From the NCBI GenBank assembly GCA_938743325.2, contig OW568861.1, positions 558,001 to 622,000 on the forward strand: DNA of 64,000 bases, written 5' to 3'. The position numbers were made by a program, and so were the translations under genes. Under the pieces are notes generated by a model. The model saw nothing but the letters and a program-made list of their open reading frames with translations. It did no database searches and was not told the DNA's origin. Shown here one piece after another: positions 28,246-38,265 of this stretch. Origin of the DNA: Pycnococcus provasolii (taxonomy: Eukaryota; Chlorophyta; Pseudoscourfieldiophyceae; Pseudoscourfieldiales; Pycnococcaceae). Position 1 is the first letter of the stretch. Each line of letters opens with the position of its first letter.

Positions 28246-30345
28246 TCAAGCTGCAGATGGGGGTGGAGGAGGGGGTGCACGCCTGCCTCCCCCATTTGGC
28301 TTTCGCGGTGGCACTGGCGGCGGCTGTTGTTGTTGCTGCTGAGACGATGTCTTCTTCGTCTCCTCCATCATCCCTTCCCTGGGAGAAATGTCCCTAGGAG
28401 ACATGCCGGCGGCTGTGAGAACGTGACGTGGTACAAAGACGACACTCGCCTGTCCTGGTCCCGTTTCGATCTCCGTTGAGTGCCGTGACAACCACTCAGT
28501 CGCCGACTCGAGCTCCGCCACCGTACTCTCAAGCTGAGAAATGCGCTCGTTCGCCGCGTCCACCTCGTGCTGATTTGCCGTGAACAGGCGTGCGAGCGCA
28601 CGCGGCGAAAGATCAAAGACGCTCTTGTACAGGCGATCGACAAGCTCGCGTTCTGCGCGGCGCACCATCAGATGCACGACCGCCTTGGGAATTGCTGAAG
28701 ACAGAGAACCGAGCGTCACATCCACGTAGGCATTCAGGCGAACTGCCGCTTCATGAGCTTGGAGTGCCGTCGGTGGCGGTGCGTTGCTGTGATAGGTGAC
28801 GGTGATGTCTTCTCCCACGGTGCTGGCAACCTCGTCATCTTCTGAGTCGGATTCCTTGTTCTCCATCGCCATGTCGGTGGTGCTGTTGCCGCCTCCTCCT
28901 CCCCTTGCTAACAGCGCCGCACGCCTCCCGGACTCTATGCTCGTTGCCGAGCGCAGCTTAGCAAACCACTCAAATTTTGTCTCGATGCTTGGACAGCGTA
29001 GCACGACGGTTGGGTGATCCTTCCACACGGGCTTGCCCTTCTCCTTGTTGCTGATACCAAGCAAAAGACTGACCGGCTCCTCACCCACGCCCATGTCGAC
29101 AGCCATACGCGAATCACGAGCCTGTGGTGAACCAGCAGAAATTTTCATGTCCGTGACAATCGCATCGAGCAGATCGATACGCCCACGAGGTGGCGCGCTG
29201 TGATGCTCCTTGTCCTCCTTGTAGTAAAAAAGACAATTTCGCGATGTGTCGAGCACGAACCAGCGTCGTTGCCAAACACCGTGCTTGTTTTGTTTTTCGA
29301 GGTATTCCATGTCGATGTCCAGAGCACGATCTTTCGACGACGATGGAAGTCGGCTATCCCGTGCCTTGTTAGCATCCGCAGTCGGCGGCGTGGTGCGAGA
29401 CGTGGAAGGGGCACTCGTTGTCGTCGACGACGTGGTGGTGGTGTCGCTCGCATTCGTCTCGTTTGTACCACTGCGCGAAACCTCACGACGACTCCTGGCT
29501 GCGGCAGCCTCCAGCGCCGCCGCTTCGGTGACATGCCGGAAGTACTTCGCGGAGACGTGGCTCTGCTCCATGCTGATAATCGTCGATACCGCCTTGATTG
29601 CCTCCTCGCGCCAGCGGCTGAGTGCGCTGTCCGCTGACTGAGTCAGCAGAGCGTGACACTGGTGAATGTTTAGCGCACTCTGCTCCTTGACGGACTCGGA
29701 CAAAAGTGCATTTGGCGGTGTTGCCGTGTACATGGCGTCGTCGCAGGCTGCTTTCGCGGCGGACTGCAGGAGTGCGTGCACGTCTCGCACGCACTGCTCC
29801 GCGGGAATTCGTGCTTGCTCGAGCACGTCGGCCATGAGTAGCCTGAGCCCAGCCTCCGGGCTTACGAGGTGCGGTTGGTATCCGTCGCCCTGCCGAAGCA
29901 TGCTGTCGACTCGAGTTTGCTCGAAGGCGGAAGTGAGGTCGATCATGCGCAGACGGTGGCGCAGCCCATCGGTACCTCCCCCGAACGATCGACGTATACG
30001 GCTTGCAATTTCGACGCTGTTGAGCTGCTCCTGGAATTCCCTCGAGAAGAGGCGGCACTGTTCCATGACAAGCGTTTGATCTGGCTTGGCGGCACTCGCA
30101 GCCTCCGGAGCATTCTTCACGAGCGCTAGATCGGTGCGCGCGACGTCCAGCTTGGACGTAATTTTACCGCGCAGGTTGGCGGCGACCGCGCGCGGCACGG
30201 ACGCGCGCGATTCCGAGTGATGGTGACCCAACAAGTCTGACGACGACGCAGATTCTTTTCCAGCTCCTCCTCCTTTTTCAGAAGTAGTTCGTGGTGATGA
30301 CGACGATATTGACGAGAAGAGCTGCTGCATGGCTTTATTTTGCAT
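28246..30345 (-). CDS. Dynamin-like protein lacking a GTPase domain: middle - PH - GED - proline-rich tail
   Basis: The 699-residue protein begins MQNKAMQQLFSSISSSS. Residues ~85-290 match the dynamin middle domain, with 'DGYQPHLVSPEAGLRLLM' aligning to DGYQPHLIAPEMG in the neighbour. A PH domain lies at ~343-475 (MEYLEKQNKHGVWQRRWFVL), a GED at ~535-635 (YVDVTLGSLSSAIPKAVVHLMV) and a tail with PPPVPPRKPN, an SH3-ligand motif. The order matches the C-terminal two thirds of classical dynamin and plant DRP2. No P-loop or switch motif is present before residue 85, and the next gene begins only 277 bp upstream, leaving no room for a GTPase exon here. It may be an assembly adaptor or dominant partner of a dynamin. 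Confidence 0.85.
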   Translation of the reverse strand: MQNKAMQQLFSSISSSSPRTTSEKGGGAGKESASSSDLLGHHHSESRASVPRAVAANLRGKITSKLDVARTDLALVKNAPEAASAAKPDQTLVMEQCRLFSREFQEQLNSVEIASRIRRSFGGGTDGLRHRLRMIDLTSAFEQTRVDSMLRQGDGYQPHLVSPEAGLRLLMADVLEQARIPAEQCVRDVHALLQSAAKAACDDAMYTATPPNALLSESVKEQSALNIHQCHALLTQSADSALSRWREEAIKAVSTIISMEQSHVSAKYFRHVTEAAALEAAAARSRREVSRSGTNETNASDTTTTSSTTTSAPSTSRTTPPTADANKARDSRLPSSSKDRALDIDMEYLEKQNKHGVWQRRWFVLDTSRNCLFYYKEDKEHHSAPPRGRIDLLDAIVTDMKISAGSPQARDSRMAVDMGVGEEPVSLLLGISNKEKGKPVWKDHPTVVLRCPSIETKFEWFAKLRSATSIESGRRAALLARGGGGGNSTTDMAMENKESDSEDDEVASTVGEDITVTYHSNAPPPTALQAHEAAVRLNAYVDVTLGSLSSAIPKAVVHLMVRRAERELVDRLYKSVFDLSPRALARLFTANQHEVDAANERISQLESTVAELESATEWLSRHSTEIETGPGQASVVFVPRHVLTAAGMSPRDISPREGMMEETKKTSSQQQQQQPPPVPPRKPNGGGRRAPPPPPPSAA

Positions 30346-30622
30346 AGCAGCAACAGAAACGTGTCAGTGGCGTCGTGAAGGAAGAAACTATGAGTACCGC
30401 CGTGATGAGTACTACTCAGCAGCGGCGCAACGCGATGAGTTGGTGTTGTGAAATGGCGAAGCAGCTTTGGCTGGAAAAAAAAAAAGCGGGTTCGGTTCAG
30501 GTCGGAATTTCGACCGTTTGAAAAATGCGATTTTCTCATTCTCGTCCTCGGTCTCGGTCCAGCAAAATGCTCATTCCAATCCCCGATTCAGTTGGGGCTT
30601 TGTATTTTGTGGATCATCATCA
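30346..30622. promoter_or_regulatory. Divergent promoter region
   Basis: The 277-bp gap lies between the ATG codons of the dynamin-like gene (minus) and the NCS1 transporter (plus). No discrete element was recognised in it. Confidence 0.35.
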
Positions 30623-32369
30623 ATGGCGTCTCCACCGGCGATTACGGCTATCGTCGAGGAAGACAACAAAGGACCAACTAGGCAGCGCGAGGGGAAGCAG
30701 ACGAAGCGCTGCAAGCGAAACGACGGCGGCGGCGTCGTGCACGAGGAACAGCTCGCGCCACTGGCGCCGGAACTCCGCACGTGGCCGTGGTGGTCATTCG
30801 CAGCTCTATGGGTTGCCATCAATGTGAACCCGGCAACCTTCTCCATCACCGCAAGCCTCTTCGCCAGCGGATTCACGTTTGCAGAAGTCCTCGCGAGCAT
30901 CATCTTTGGAACGTTGGTCACGAACGTCGCTCTGCTCGCCAATAGCCACGCGGGCGCGAAGTACGGAATTCCATTCGCCGTGTACGCGCGCTCAGCTTTC
31001 GGATGTGAAGGCGCGAAGTTCGCCGCGGCGTCACGTGGCGTCATCGCCGTCCTGTGGCTATCATTTCAGATGTGGCAGGGCGCCTATGCATTCATCATGG
31101 GACTAAACGCGCTCGTGCCTGGAGCAAACACATGGATCAACCTGTGGCCACCAAATATCCTGTCACTTGGTCAACTGCTTTCCTTCGCGGGTGTTGCCAT
31201 AATACACGCCGCGCTCGTCATCTACGGACTCTTCCGCTTCTCAAAGGTGCCAATGTTCGTTTTAGCTGCCATATGCAGCATAGGCTTGATCGGACTGTGG
31301 ATTTGGTCAATTCAAAACCTAGGCGTTGTCAACTTCAACAAAGCTGCTAACGATCTGTTAAGGTCGTCAAACGCCCAACCCATCAACCGAGACAATCCTG
31401 GCTGGGTCATCCTCGTGGTGCTCAAAGGAACGAATGTCATCGTTTCCAATTGGTAAGTCTACCTTCTAACCATCCATAGCGGATAAACAAACAATTCACT
31501 AACACCCTAACACACTAAGGTCAACAATGATACTTAACATGAGTGACATTTCACGCTATGCAAAAACACAGCGCGCACAGATGATTGGCCAGACAGTTGG
31601 CATCAACCTCTCCATGCTCGTCACCGCCCTTGCAGGCGTGGCGGGGTCAATCGCGTCGGTGCACGTCGGCGCACCGGCACCCGTCTGGCAGATCGTCGAA
31701 TTGTTCGTATATTGGCAGCCTGCGTGGGCATTTGTCGGTGGTCTGCTTGTTCTTATCGCCGTGATCAATGTCAATGTCTACGCGAACATCATTCCACCCG
31801 CCTTTGATTTCTACAACTTGGCACCGCAACACTTGGGCTTTCGAGTCTGCGCGCTATTCAGCATCGTGGTGGCATTTGCTGCATGTCCATACGCATTGTT
31901 CACGACAGCTTCAAACTTTGCCTTTCACTTTCTAGCTGGCTATGGCGTGGTCACTGGTGCCCTCTTCGGCGTCATGGTGACACACTACTATGCGGTCCAG
32001 CGCACGAACTTGAACATGTCTACGCTTTACCCCCCTGACTATCTCGACGAGGAGCCGGCGGAGGAGCCGGATGCATCAACGGTACATATGACATCGCCCA
32101 TCCCGTGTTACCACGTCTGTACCACCGGGCACTGCTGGCAAGCAATCGTTGCACTACTGTGTGGAATTCTACTGCCTGGAATTGGGTGGATCATGAGCTT
32201 CATCCCATCTGCGACGAAATCGTCGTACTTCGCGGTGTTTTCAATCTTCGATGACGTGAGCTGGCTCCTCTCAGCCACAATCTCGTCGCTCGTGTACCTA
32301 GCATGCTCGTGGCGGCACATAAAGTTATGTGGGAAGTGGAAAACACAACAAGAAGAAGATGGTATTTAA
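30623..32369 (+). CDS. NCS1 nucleobase:cation symporter-family transporter, two exons
   Basis: Exons 30623..31452 and 31520..32369 encode 559 residues. The 67-bp intron has donor TG|GTAAGT and acceptor AAG|G, splits a Trp codon, and restores 'SNWSTMILNMSDISRYAK', a hallmark junction of the NCS1 family (plant PLUTO, fungal FUR/FCY, bacterial Mhp1 types). Around twelve hydrophobic segments follow an acidic, basic N-terminus. Conserved stretches include 'NPATFSITASLF' and 'WLSFQMWQGAYAF'. These proteins import uracil, cytosine, allantoin, thiamine or hydantoins with H+ or Na+. The substrate cannot be read from these motifs. The last ~50 residues are a polar tail with QEEDGI. Family firm. Confidence 0.87.
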
Positions 32370-32404
32370 TAATTGGAATTAATGTAACGATTACTATTCT
32401 AAGG

Positions 32405-33922
32405 TTACTTGCCCTTGCGCCTCATCGTCACGCGGCGTTCGTTCGGATTGCGACGCAGGTACGGGTTGCCACGATTGTCAACGACGGGCGTCGCTCCACT
32501 GCCATCCAAACCGTAGCCGAGCCTCTCTGCTGCCGCTGCCACGGCAACGTCGCGCTTACCCAGCCCACCTCCCTCGTGGCGATGCTGCTTGAAGACGTTC
32601 GATGCACCATACTCGCGAGCCGCGCGATCCTCCTCCTCCTCCTCCTCCTCATCATCATCACCATTGCCCGTGCGACGTCGCTGCGTGTCTTGCCGCGGCG
32701 CATCACCCGCAGCTGCGGTGCCCCTCAACTGATCCTCGCGAAGCACGACGTTCACGGAATCGCGTCCTCCACGAGGCTTGGGCAGAGAGTAACGCGTTCC
32801 GCGAAGAGCGCGAAGCTTTTGCGCGGAATTTTGGTCAACCACCACCGTCGCGCCGGACGTTCCCACCTCGACCGTCGCTCGCACGAGCGTACCCCAATTG
32901 CCGCAGTTGCCGCAGAAGCCTGCGGCTGTTCCTTTGCGCGAGAGGTCCGCCATTTTCTGGCATGCGCTGCACTGCAGAACATACCGCCGAAGTCGGTCCA
33001 CCACCTCACCAGTCGGGCTGACGAGCTTGAGCTTCATTTGCAGTGCAACGTTCTGCATCGCGCGATCGGCAGTGACGAGCGCCACGGCAGCAGGCGTTGC
33101 ATCGTCGCCGTCACCGCCGTCGTCTTCGTCGGCCACATCGCCGTGCTCGTCAACGTCATCGTCGTCGTCGTCGCCGCCGCCTTCTTCACCTTCCTCAGCC
33201 GCCGCCGCCGCGGCGGTGGTGTTTACACCAGCCGCCGCCTCCTCTAGCTCGCGCACCGCCTCCTCCTCCTTCTCTCGCCGCCTAGCGTCACGACGCATGG
33301 ACATGCGCTTCGCTGACCGGCTTTGCACGGGCTCCCACTCGTCGGCGCCGCCGTCCTGCTCTGCTGCCGCCACTGGTGCCGCCGCCGCCGCCGCCGCCGC
33401 CTCGTCGCCGTCGTCGTCCTTCTCCGCCTCAACAGTCATGGGTGTCGGTGCGGCTGCGACTCGGCTCGGCTCCTGCTCGGCTGCTGCTGCGTCGTCCTCC
33501 TCGTCAAGCTCGTCCCACCCATCGTCGTTCTGTGTATTCTCGACACCCCAGCCGGGCAAGGCTGTCGTTCTCCTGTTGTGCCTCGCGGTTCGCTCGAGCG
33601 GCGGCGGCACGCGTCGTATGTGCTTGTCGTGTCCCGTCACCTCGCGTTCGACCGTGAGCGTGAGCGCGAGCAGGCGCACGTCCGCCCGCGACAGTGCCGC
33701 GGCGTCTCCTGTCCTCCTTGCAAATCGCACGACCCACGCGACGTCCTCGTCAGCCGGCTCGCGTGTGTCGATTCCGCCTGACGCGTCAATCAGCGACGCG
33801 AACGTGCGTGCGTGTTTATCTCTGACTTCCGCGAGCACTTCTGACGTGGATAGCAGTTTGTGTGCGACGCGTCGCACGTCGAACGCCGTGATGAGTGCAT
33901 TTGCGTCGACGACAGCAGCCAT
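32405..33922 (-). CDS. NOB1: NOB1 endoribonuclease, 20S pre-rRNA D-site cleavage
   Basis: The 505-residue protein starts with the PIN domain 'VVDANALITAFDVRR' and carries the acidic positions D6 and E29 (SEVLAEVR) and later D/R motifs. A long acidic and Ala-rich insert follows (about residues 140-300, poly-Ala and EEEEE runs). Then comes the zinc ribbon 'CSACQKM ... FCGNCG' with C-x2-C twice, and a basic tail. NOB1 cleaves 20S pre-rRNA at site D in late 40S maturation. The insert is much longer than in yeast and low in complexity, but the PIN and zinc ribbon order is diagnostic. It is divergent from the coiled-coil gene at 34517. Confidence 0.9.
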   Translation of the reverse strand: MAAVVDANALITAFDVRRVAHKLLSTSEVLAEVRDKHARTFASLIDASGGIDTREPADEDVAWVVRFARRTGDAAALSRADVRLLALTLTVEREVTGHDKHIRRVPPPLERTARHNRRTTALPGWGVENTQNDDGWDELDEEDDAAAAEQEPSRVAAAPTPMTVEAEKDDDGDEAAAAAAAAPVAAAEQDGGADEWEPVQSRSAKRMSMRRDARRREKEEEAVRELEEAAAGVNTTAAAAAAEEGEEGGGDDDDDDVDEHGDVADEDDGGDGDDATPAAVALVTADRAMQNVALQMKLKLVSPTGEVVDRLRRYVLQCSACQKMADLSRKGTAAGFCGNCGNWGTLVRATVEVGTSGATVVVDQNSAQKLRALRGTRYSLPKPRGGRDSVNVVLREDQLRGTAAAGDAPRQDTQRRRTGNGDDDEEEEEEEDRAAREYGASNVFKQHRHEGGGLGKRDVAVAAAAERLGYGLDGSGATPVVDNRGNPYLRRNPNERRVTMRRKGK

Positions 33923-34516
33923 GGCTGTGGAGGATCACGGGTGTGATTTCCGGTTGTGATTGTGATTGTGATGCAAAACAAAATTAAGTCACGGCACTGA
34001 GTGATGGCGGCGGCGGCTACAAAAAAGAACGGGGGCAAATTGACATTCGGGGTTAGGAATCCCAACCCCGAAATGAAGAGGGCGAATTCTTGAGAGAACA
34101 GAACCCCCAAAACCCTTGAGCGCGAAACTCTTTTTTTTCGTTTTCTTCCATCCATCCCCGGATTTCTGTAACCTCCCGGTAGGTTTTACCCAAAAACCCT
34201 TGACTGCCGCAGGACGGAGCAGCAAGGCCGCAACTGCCTCCGGAGTCCGGCCCCAGTTATTTTTCTGCACAACAACCACTTGACAGACCTGTAGAAAGTT
34301 TGTTTTTCACACATATGGACACAATTCTTCGACCGTAATTTTACAATTTGATAAGGTTTTATCGAATTGTCCGAAACTGACGGTCGTGGTGAATTTTCCT
34401 CCCACCCCAACCCCTTCCCCCTTTCCTACCGGTCCCGCCGGTGGTCTCCCTACAGGTTTTTTTTGTTTTTTCTTTTGTGGATAAACCTCGTCATCTCACA
34501 AATTCAAACAAGAAGA
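33923..34516. other. 594-bp divergent intergenic region
   Basis: No gene seen. It holds the inverted AACCCCGAA pair at 34046..34072 and a pyrimidine-rich leader near 34450 before the ATG at 34517. Confidence 0.5.
34046..34072. promoter_or_regulatory. Inverted pair of AACCCCGAA motifs
   Basis: TTCGGGGTT at 34046..34054 and AACCCCGAA at 34064..34072 form a perfect 9-bp inverted repeat with a 9-nt spacer, 124 bp upstream of the NOB1 ATG. Confidence 0.6.
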
Positions 34517-36340
34517 ATGGCGGCAGCGGCGGCATCCTTGTTGTCCTCATGTCCTCCTAGTAGTTCAAAGAGTTCGTTGTTGTCGTCGGCGGCGGCCTCT
34601 CCTCCAGGTCCTCGACGCACAACACGATCACGCAGAATGACGACGACAGCTCCACCCTCCGCCGCACCCGCGGCGAATCCAGCCACAACGATCATGCAGG
34701 AGGAGGAAAGAGCTCGCGCGATGGCGACGCAACAGATCAAAGTATGGAATGCGCGAAGGCAGGAAATGGAAGCTCGCGCAAAGGCGTTCACCGAGGCAAA
34801 GGCACAGCAGGTGATGGAGAGCTTCGCGACGACGAGTGATGCGTTGGCGGCAAACTTTGAAGAGAAAGTTCGCGAACGAAATTTATTTGCCGATGCGACT
34901 CGGCAGCAACAACAACAAGTGATGTCCGCACGTCAGCAGGACGCGGAAGCTCGGGCAAAGGCATTTTCTGAGGCGAAGGCGCAGATGATGGGATTTGCGC
35001 AGGAGAACGTCGCGGTCAAGAAGGCTGCTGCCACGGAACGCCTTCATGCCGCGGAACGAGAACTGCAAGAACTATTCGAAAACGGAGGAGGCGCACCGAA
35101 GGCAAGCGTCGTCGCGAAGCTGAGGTCGGAAATCAACACCCTCCGGCAGCATGCTGGACCGCACTACTACACCGAAGAGGGGGATACATCCGCAGCTGCC
35201 GCCGCAAGTGCAGTGATCCTCGAGAAAAGGTGGTCAGAAAAGGCTCCTGAGCCTTGGAATTTCGCAATCCCAACATTCGCGTTTGCGTTTGCATTCGCAG
35301 AGGCACATGCCGAGCAACAGCTCATGTCTTCCCGTCAGCAGGATGCAGAGGCTCGTGCTCAGGCTTTCGCTGAGGCAAAGGCAAAGCAAACGAGGGATGC
35401 GCAAGCTCGTGCAGAGGCATTCGCCGAGGCGAAGGCGCAGCAGCAGCAAATGATGAGGGACACGACGACGACAGAATTTCGTGCTAATGCGTATCATCAT
35501 CATGACCAGTCGCAGAAGTACACGACGATGACGAGTCAAGAGGAGCAAGTTGCCGCCGAGATTGCGGCAAAGCTTCAGGAAAAGACGAAGCAAATGGCTG
35601 ACATGGAAGCGAGGGCTAGAGCTCAGCGACAAGAGCAGGAGCAGGAAGCTCGTGCGAGGGCGTTCGCGGAGGCCAAGGCGGCGCAACTTTCCGCCACTGC
35701 TTTCACCGAGGAGGTGGAGGTGGAGCAGGTGCAGCAGCAGGAGGAGGCTCGCCAAAATTTTGCAGCCTTTGGACTTGTTGGATCCGTGGTGGACAGCATC
35801 ATCGCGGAGAAAAATGCGAGGTTGGAAGCTCAAGAGAAAGCTGAGGCTGAAGCTAAGGTTGTAGAAACAGCTAGGGCTCAGCAACGCCGGATGGACCTTC
35901 GTATGAAGTCGCTCAAGATGGCCCTGAAGGCGGAGCAGCTCGCCGCGGAGGTTAAGATGATTGCCAATTCGGCGAGGAACAATTGCTTGGCGATGGAAAG
36001 CTTTGACGAGGAGGCTGCCGAGGCTGAGTCTGACGCGGTGTGGGCCACCGAGATCAACAAGGCGAAGGCTGAGGCGCGACAAAGGGCTGAAGCTGAGGTG
36101 ACGGTGAATGCGGCTTGGAACGATGAGTTGCGGAGGGAGCTTGAGCAGTACAAGCGATCGGAGGCGCGCATGCAGGCAAAGGCTCGTGCTCATGCCTTCA
36201 CGAAGGCTTTGGTGGACAACGGCCTCGCGTCATCTGGCTTAGACGTCATTCCTCACGAGGATGGCAGTTTCCGCATTACTGCACGCCACGACGACCGCCA
36301 TCTACAAGACAACGTACGTGACTACGACTGGAGTATGTGA
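34517..36340 (+). CDS. Ala/Glu-rich coiled-coil protein with repeated EARAxAFxEAKAQ motif
   Basis: The 607-residue single-exon protein starts with a Ser/Ala/Pro-rich leader and Arg pairs (RRTTRSRR), which look like a plastid transit peptide. The body is almost wholly helical and charged. A ~15-residue motif recurs six times: RQEMEARAKAFTEAKAQQ, QQDAEARAKAFSEAKAQM, QQDAEARAQAFAEAKAKQ, RDAQARAEAFAEAKAQQ, QEQEARARAFAEAKAAQ and a diverged last copy near residue 555. The motif also appears, diverged, three times near the N-terminus of the giant protein at 47596 (for example EDAKARMEAFTEAEVKQ). No enzyme motif is seen. I do not recognise a named family; structural or scaffold roles are the obvious guess. 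Confidence 0.75.
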   Translation: MAAAAASLLSSCPPSSSKSSLLSSAAASPPGPRRTTRSRRMTTTAPPSAAPAANPATTIMQEEERARAMATQQIKVWNARRQEMEARAKAFTEAKAQQVMESFATTSDALAANFEEKVRERNLFADATRQQQQQVMSARQQDAEARAKAFSEAKAQMMGFAQENVAVKKAAATERLHAAERELQELFENGGGAPKASVVAKLRSEINTLRQHAGPHYYTEEGDTSAAAAASAVILEKRWSEKAPEPWNFAIPTFAFAFAFAEAHAEQQLMSSRQQDAEARAQAFAEAKAKQTRDAQARAEAFAEAKAQQQQMMRDTTTTEFRANAYHHHDQSQKYTTMTSQEEQVAAEIAAKLQEKTKQMADMEARARAQRQEQEQEARARAFAEAKAAQLSATAFTEEVEVEQVQQQEEARQNFAAFGLVGSVVDSIIAEKNARLEAQEKAEAEAKVVETARAQQRRMDLRMKSLKMALKAEQLAAEVKMIANSARNNCLAMESFDEEAAEAESDAVWATEINKAKAEARQRAEAEVTVNAAWNDELRRELEQYKRSEARMQAKARAHAFTKALVDNGLASSGLDVIPHEDGSFRITARHDDRHLQDNVRDYDWSM

Positions 36341-36401
36341 ATGAATAATGAGAGGTGAAGTGTAAGACTGAAATGAAGGTAATTTTTTTGAGTATAAATC
36401 C

Positions 36402-36410
36402 AACCCCGAA
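36402..36410 (+). promoter_or_regulatory. AACCCCGAA motif upstream of the GST-like gene
   Basis: Sense orientation, 111-119 bp before the ATG at 36521, and immediately followed by CGATCGGGG. Confidence 0.5.
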
Positions 36411-36520
36411 CGATCGGGGCAAATCAAGGTAAAAGTCCTTGGTTCAGATTTGCCTCCCCTCCCCCCGCCCCTCATCATTGCACGTCCATCCTCGCGATCC
36501 ATTTGAAGAAGACTCGTTTT

Positions 36521-38131
36521 ATGGCTGCATCGCACGTTCACACCAACACGCGCGTTCGCCTCACACAGCCGACGACACAGCAGTCGCGCCCGCGCTCACG
36601 ATCAGTTCGAAACCGCGCACTTCCAGACGGTGGTGCTCCCAGTGGTCTCCCAGCCATCTTCTCGTCCATCTTCTCAAAGCCTGCGACCTCGTCAGAGTCG
36701 CCGTCGTCCATGGGACAAAAACAAGCTTCTCGATCCTCGACTTTCGCAGACACCGCACCTTCGTGGGAGTCCATACAGAGCTCTGCACAGCGCATTCTCG
36801 ACAAGCACAGCCTCAAGGCGACGTGGGACTACGAAACCGGCGCGCCGTCACCTTGGGCGACCAAGCGCACGTTCGGCGACGGTGCAAATAGAGTCACGTT
36901 CTACCGCGACAGCGCGTCGTGGTGCCCATACTCGCAGAAATGCTGGCTTCTCCTCGAGGAGAAGCGCGTCTCGTATGACGTGAAGAAGATCAACATGAGG
37001 TGCTACGGTGACAAGCCGGCGAGCTTTCTGCGTCTCAACCCGTCGGGAACGCTGCCGGCTGCTGTGATTGAAGGGCGCGAACTCACGGATAGCAGTGACA
37101 TCGTGCGCGCTCTGGAGGCAACCTTTCCGGAAACGCCGATGATGCCACCGGAGGATACGCGAGCACGCGTGCTCGCCGACCAACTGCTGCGGCTCGAGCG
37201 AGGCGTATTCTCAGCTTGGATGCGCCACGTCACATCTGGCTGGAACGACGACGAAAATCGCATGGGCGTCGAGCTTACGCTCCAGGCGGTCGAGGATGCG
37301 CTCGCGAGTACACCTGGCCCGTACTTCCTCGGTGCACGAGCCGAAGGTGCAACGGAAGACGAGGCGAGCCCAAACGACGATGGTTTCAGCTACGTGGACA
37401 TCGCGTTCGCACCATTTCTCGAGAGATTGGCGGCAAGCGAGCTGTACTTCAAGGGCATGGCGGTTCGTGCACCGCCCGGCGACGGTCGACCGTGGCCTTA
37501 CCTGAATGCGTGGTACGACGCCATGGAAAGTCGCCCAACCTACTACTCCACGCGAAGCGACTTCTACACATCGGCGTACGACCTGCCGCCTCAGCTGGGG
37601 GGTTGTGCCGAGAGCAAGGAGGGCACGAGTGCGCGTCAGGCAATTGACGGAGGAGAGTGGACGCGCGACGTCGCAGCCGGAAACAGCGAAAGTGTAGAGT
37701 ATGTCAACTCGCCACCGGAGCTTAGAAATGCGCCACCAGAGGCGCACGCCGCGATGGCCGTGGCGCGCGTAGCGCTCAATGCAAAGGCGGTTGCGCGGTT
37801 TGCCGCGCGCGGTGCGCTGCCCCGCGGATCGTCTCCAAAGCCGGTTTCTGCGCCGCTCTCGGATCCGTCGGCGGAGGAGATTGTACAGGAGCAAGCGGCC
37901 GCCGCGGCGGATGCGGCGATCCGCAGAGCTTTACTCAGACTGCTCCCATCTGACGAACGAGAGGAAGATGAAGGAACGGGAAGCGAGAAGAAACACGACG
38001 CGGCGGTTGGAATTGCATCGATGCAATATCTACAACGCCGTGTTGGGGTGCCGCGAGACATGCCGCTCGAGGCGGCGCGATGGCTTCGTGCGGCGCTTGG
38101 CGAGGAGATGGAAGAGCTTTCGAGCAAGTGA
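36521..38131 (+). CDS. GST-like thioredoxin-fold protein with a long C-terminal extension
   Basis: The 536-residue protein has a Ser/Arg/Thr-rich N-terminus of transit type (about 60 residues). Near residue 130 comes 'FYRDSASWCPYSQKCWLLLEEKRVSYDV', a GST/glutaredoxin N-terminal domain with CPYS in place of the usual Ser/Tyr catalytic motif, then 'LNPSGTLPAAVIEG' (the cis-Pro loop) and 'LTDSSDIVRALE' (the glutathione-binding SNAIL-type site). A C-terminal helical GST domain follows to about residue 345, ending in YLNAWYDAMESRP. The last 190 residues are not part of the usual GST fold. CPYS suggests thiol transfer rather than plain conjugation. The ATG at 36521 is the first in frame. Family likely, function unknown. 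Confidence 0.7.
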   Translation: MAASHVHTNTRVRLTQPTTQQSRPRSRSVRNRALPDGGAPSGLPAIFSSIFSKPATSSESPSSMGQKQASRSSTFADTAPSWESIQSSAQRILDKHSLKATWDYETGAPSPWATKRTFGDGANRVTFYRDSASWCPYSQKCWLLLEEKRVSYDVKKINMRCYGDKPASFLRLNPSGTLPAAVIEGRELTDSSDIVRALEATFPETPMMPPEDTRARVLADQLLRLERGVFSAWMRHVTSGWNDDENRMGVELTLQAVEDALASTPGPYFLGARAEGATEDEASPNDDGFSYVDIAFAPFLERLAASELYFKGMAVRAPPGDGRPWPYLNAWYDAMESRPTYYSTRSDFYTSAYDLPPQLGGCAESKEGTSARQAIDGGEWTRDVAAGNSESVEYVNSPPELRNAPPEAHAAMAVARVALNAKAVARFAARGALPRGSSPKPVSAPLSDPSAEEIVQEQAAAAADAAIRRALLRLLPSDEREEDEGTGSEKKHDAAVGIASMQYLQRRVGVPRDMPLEAARWLRAALGEEMEELSSK

Positions 38132-38265
38132 TGTAATCCATTCTCTTCTTTTCACATTGTCTCCTCCTTGTGAATGGTACGGTACAAAGTATTTTACACG
38201 TATCATTGGTACATTTCAAATCCCTCTCGAAGGGTTATCCATGGCTCAGCCTTGCTACTCATAGT

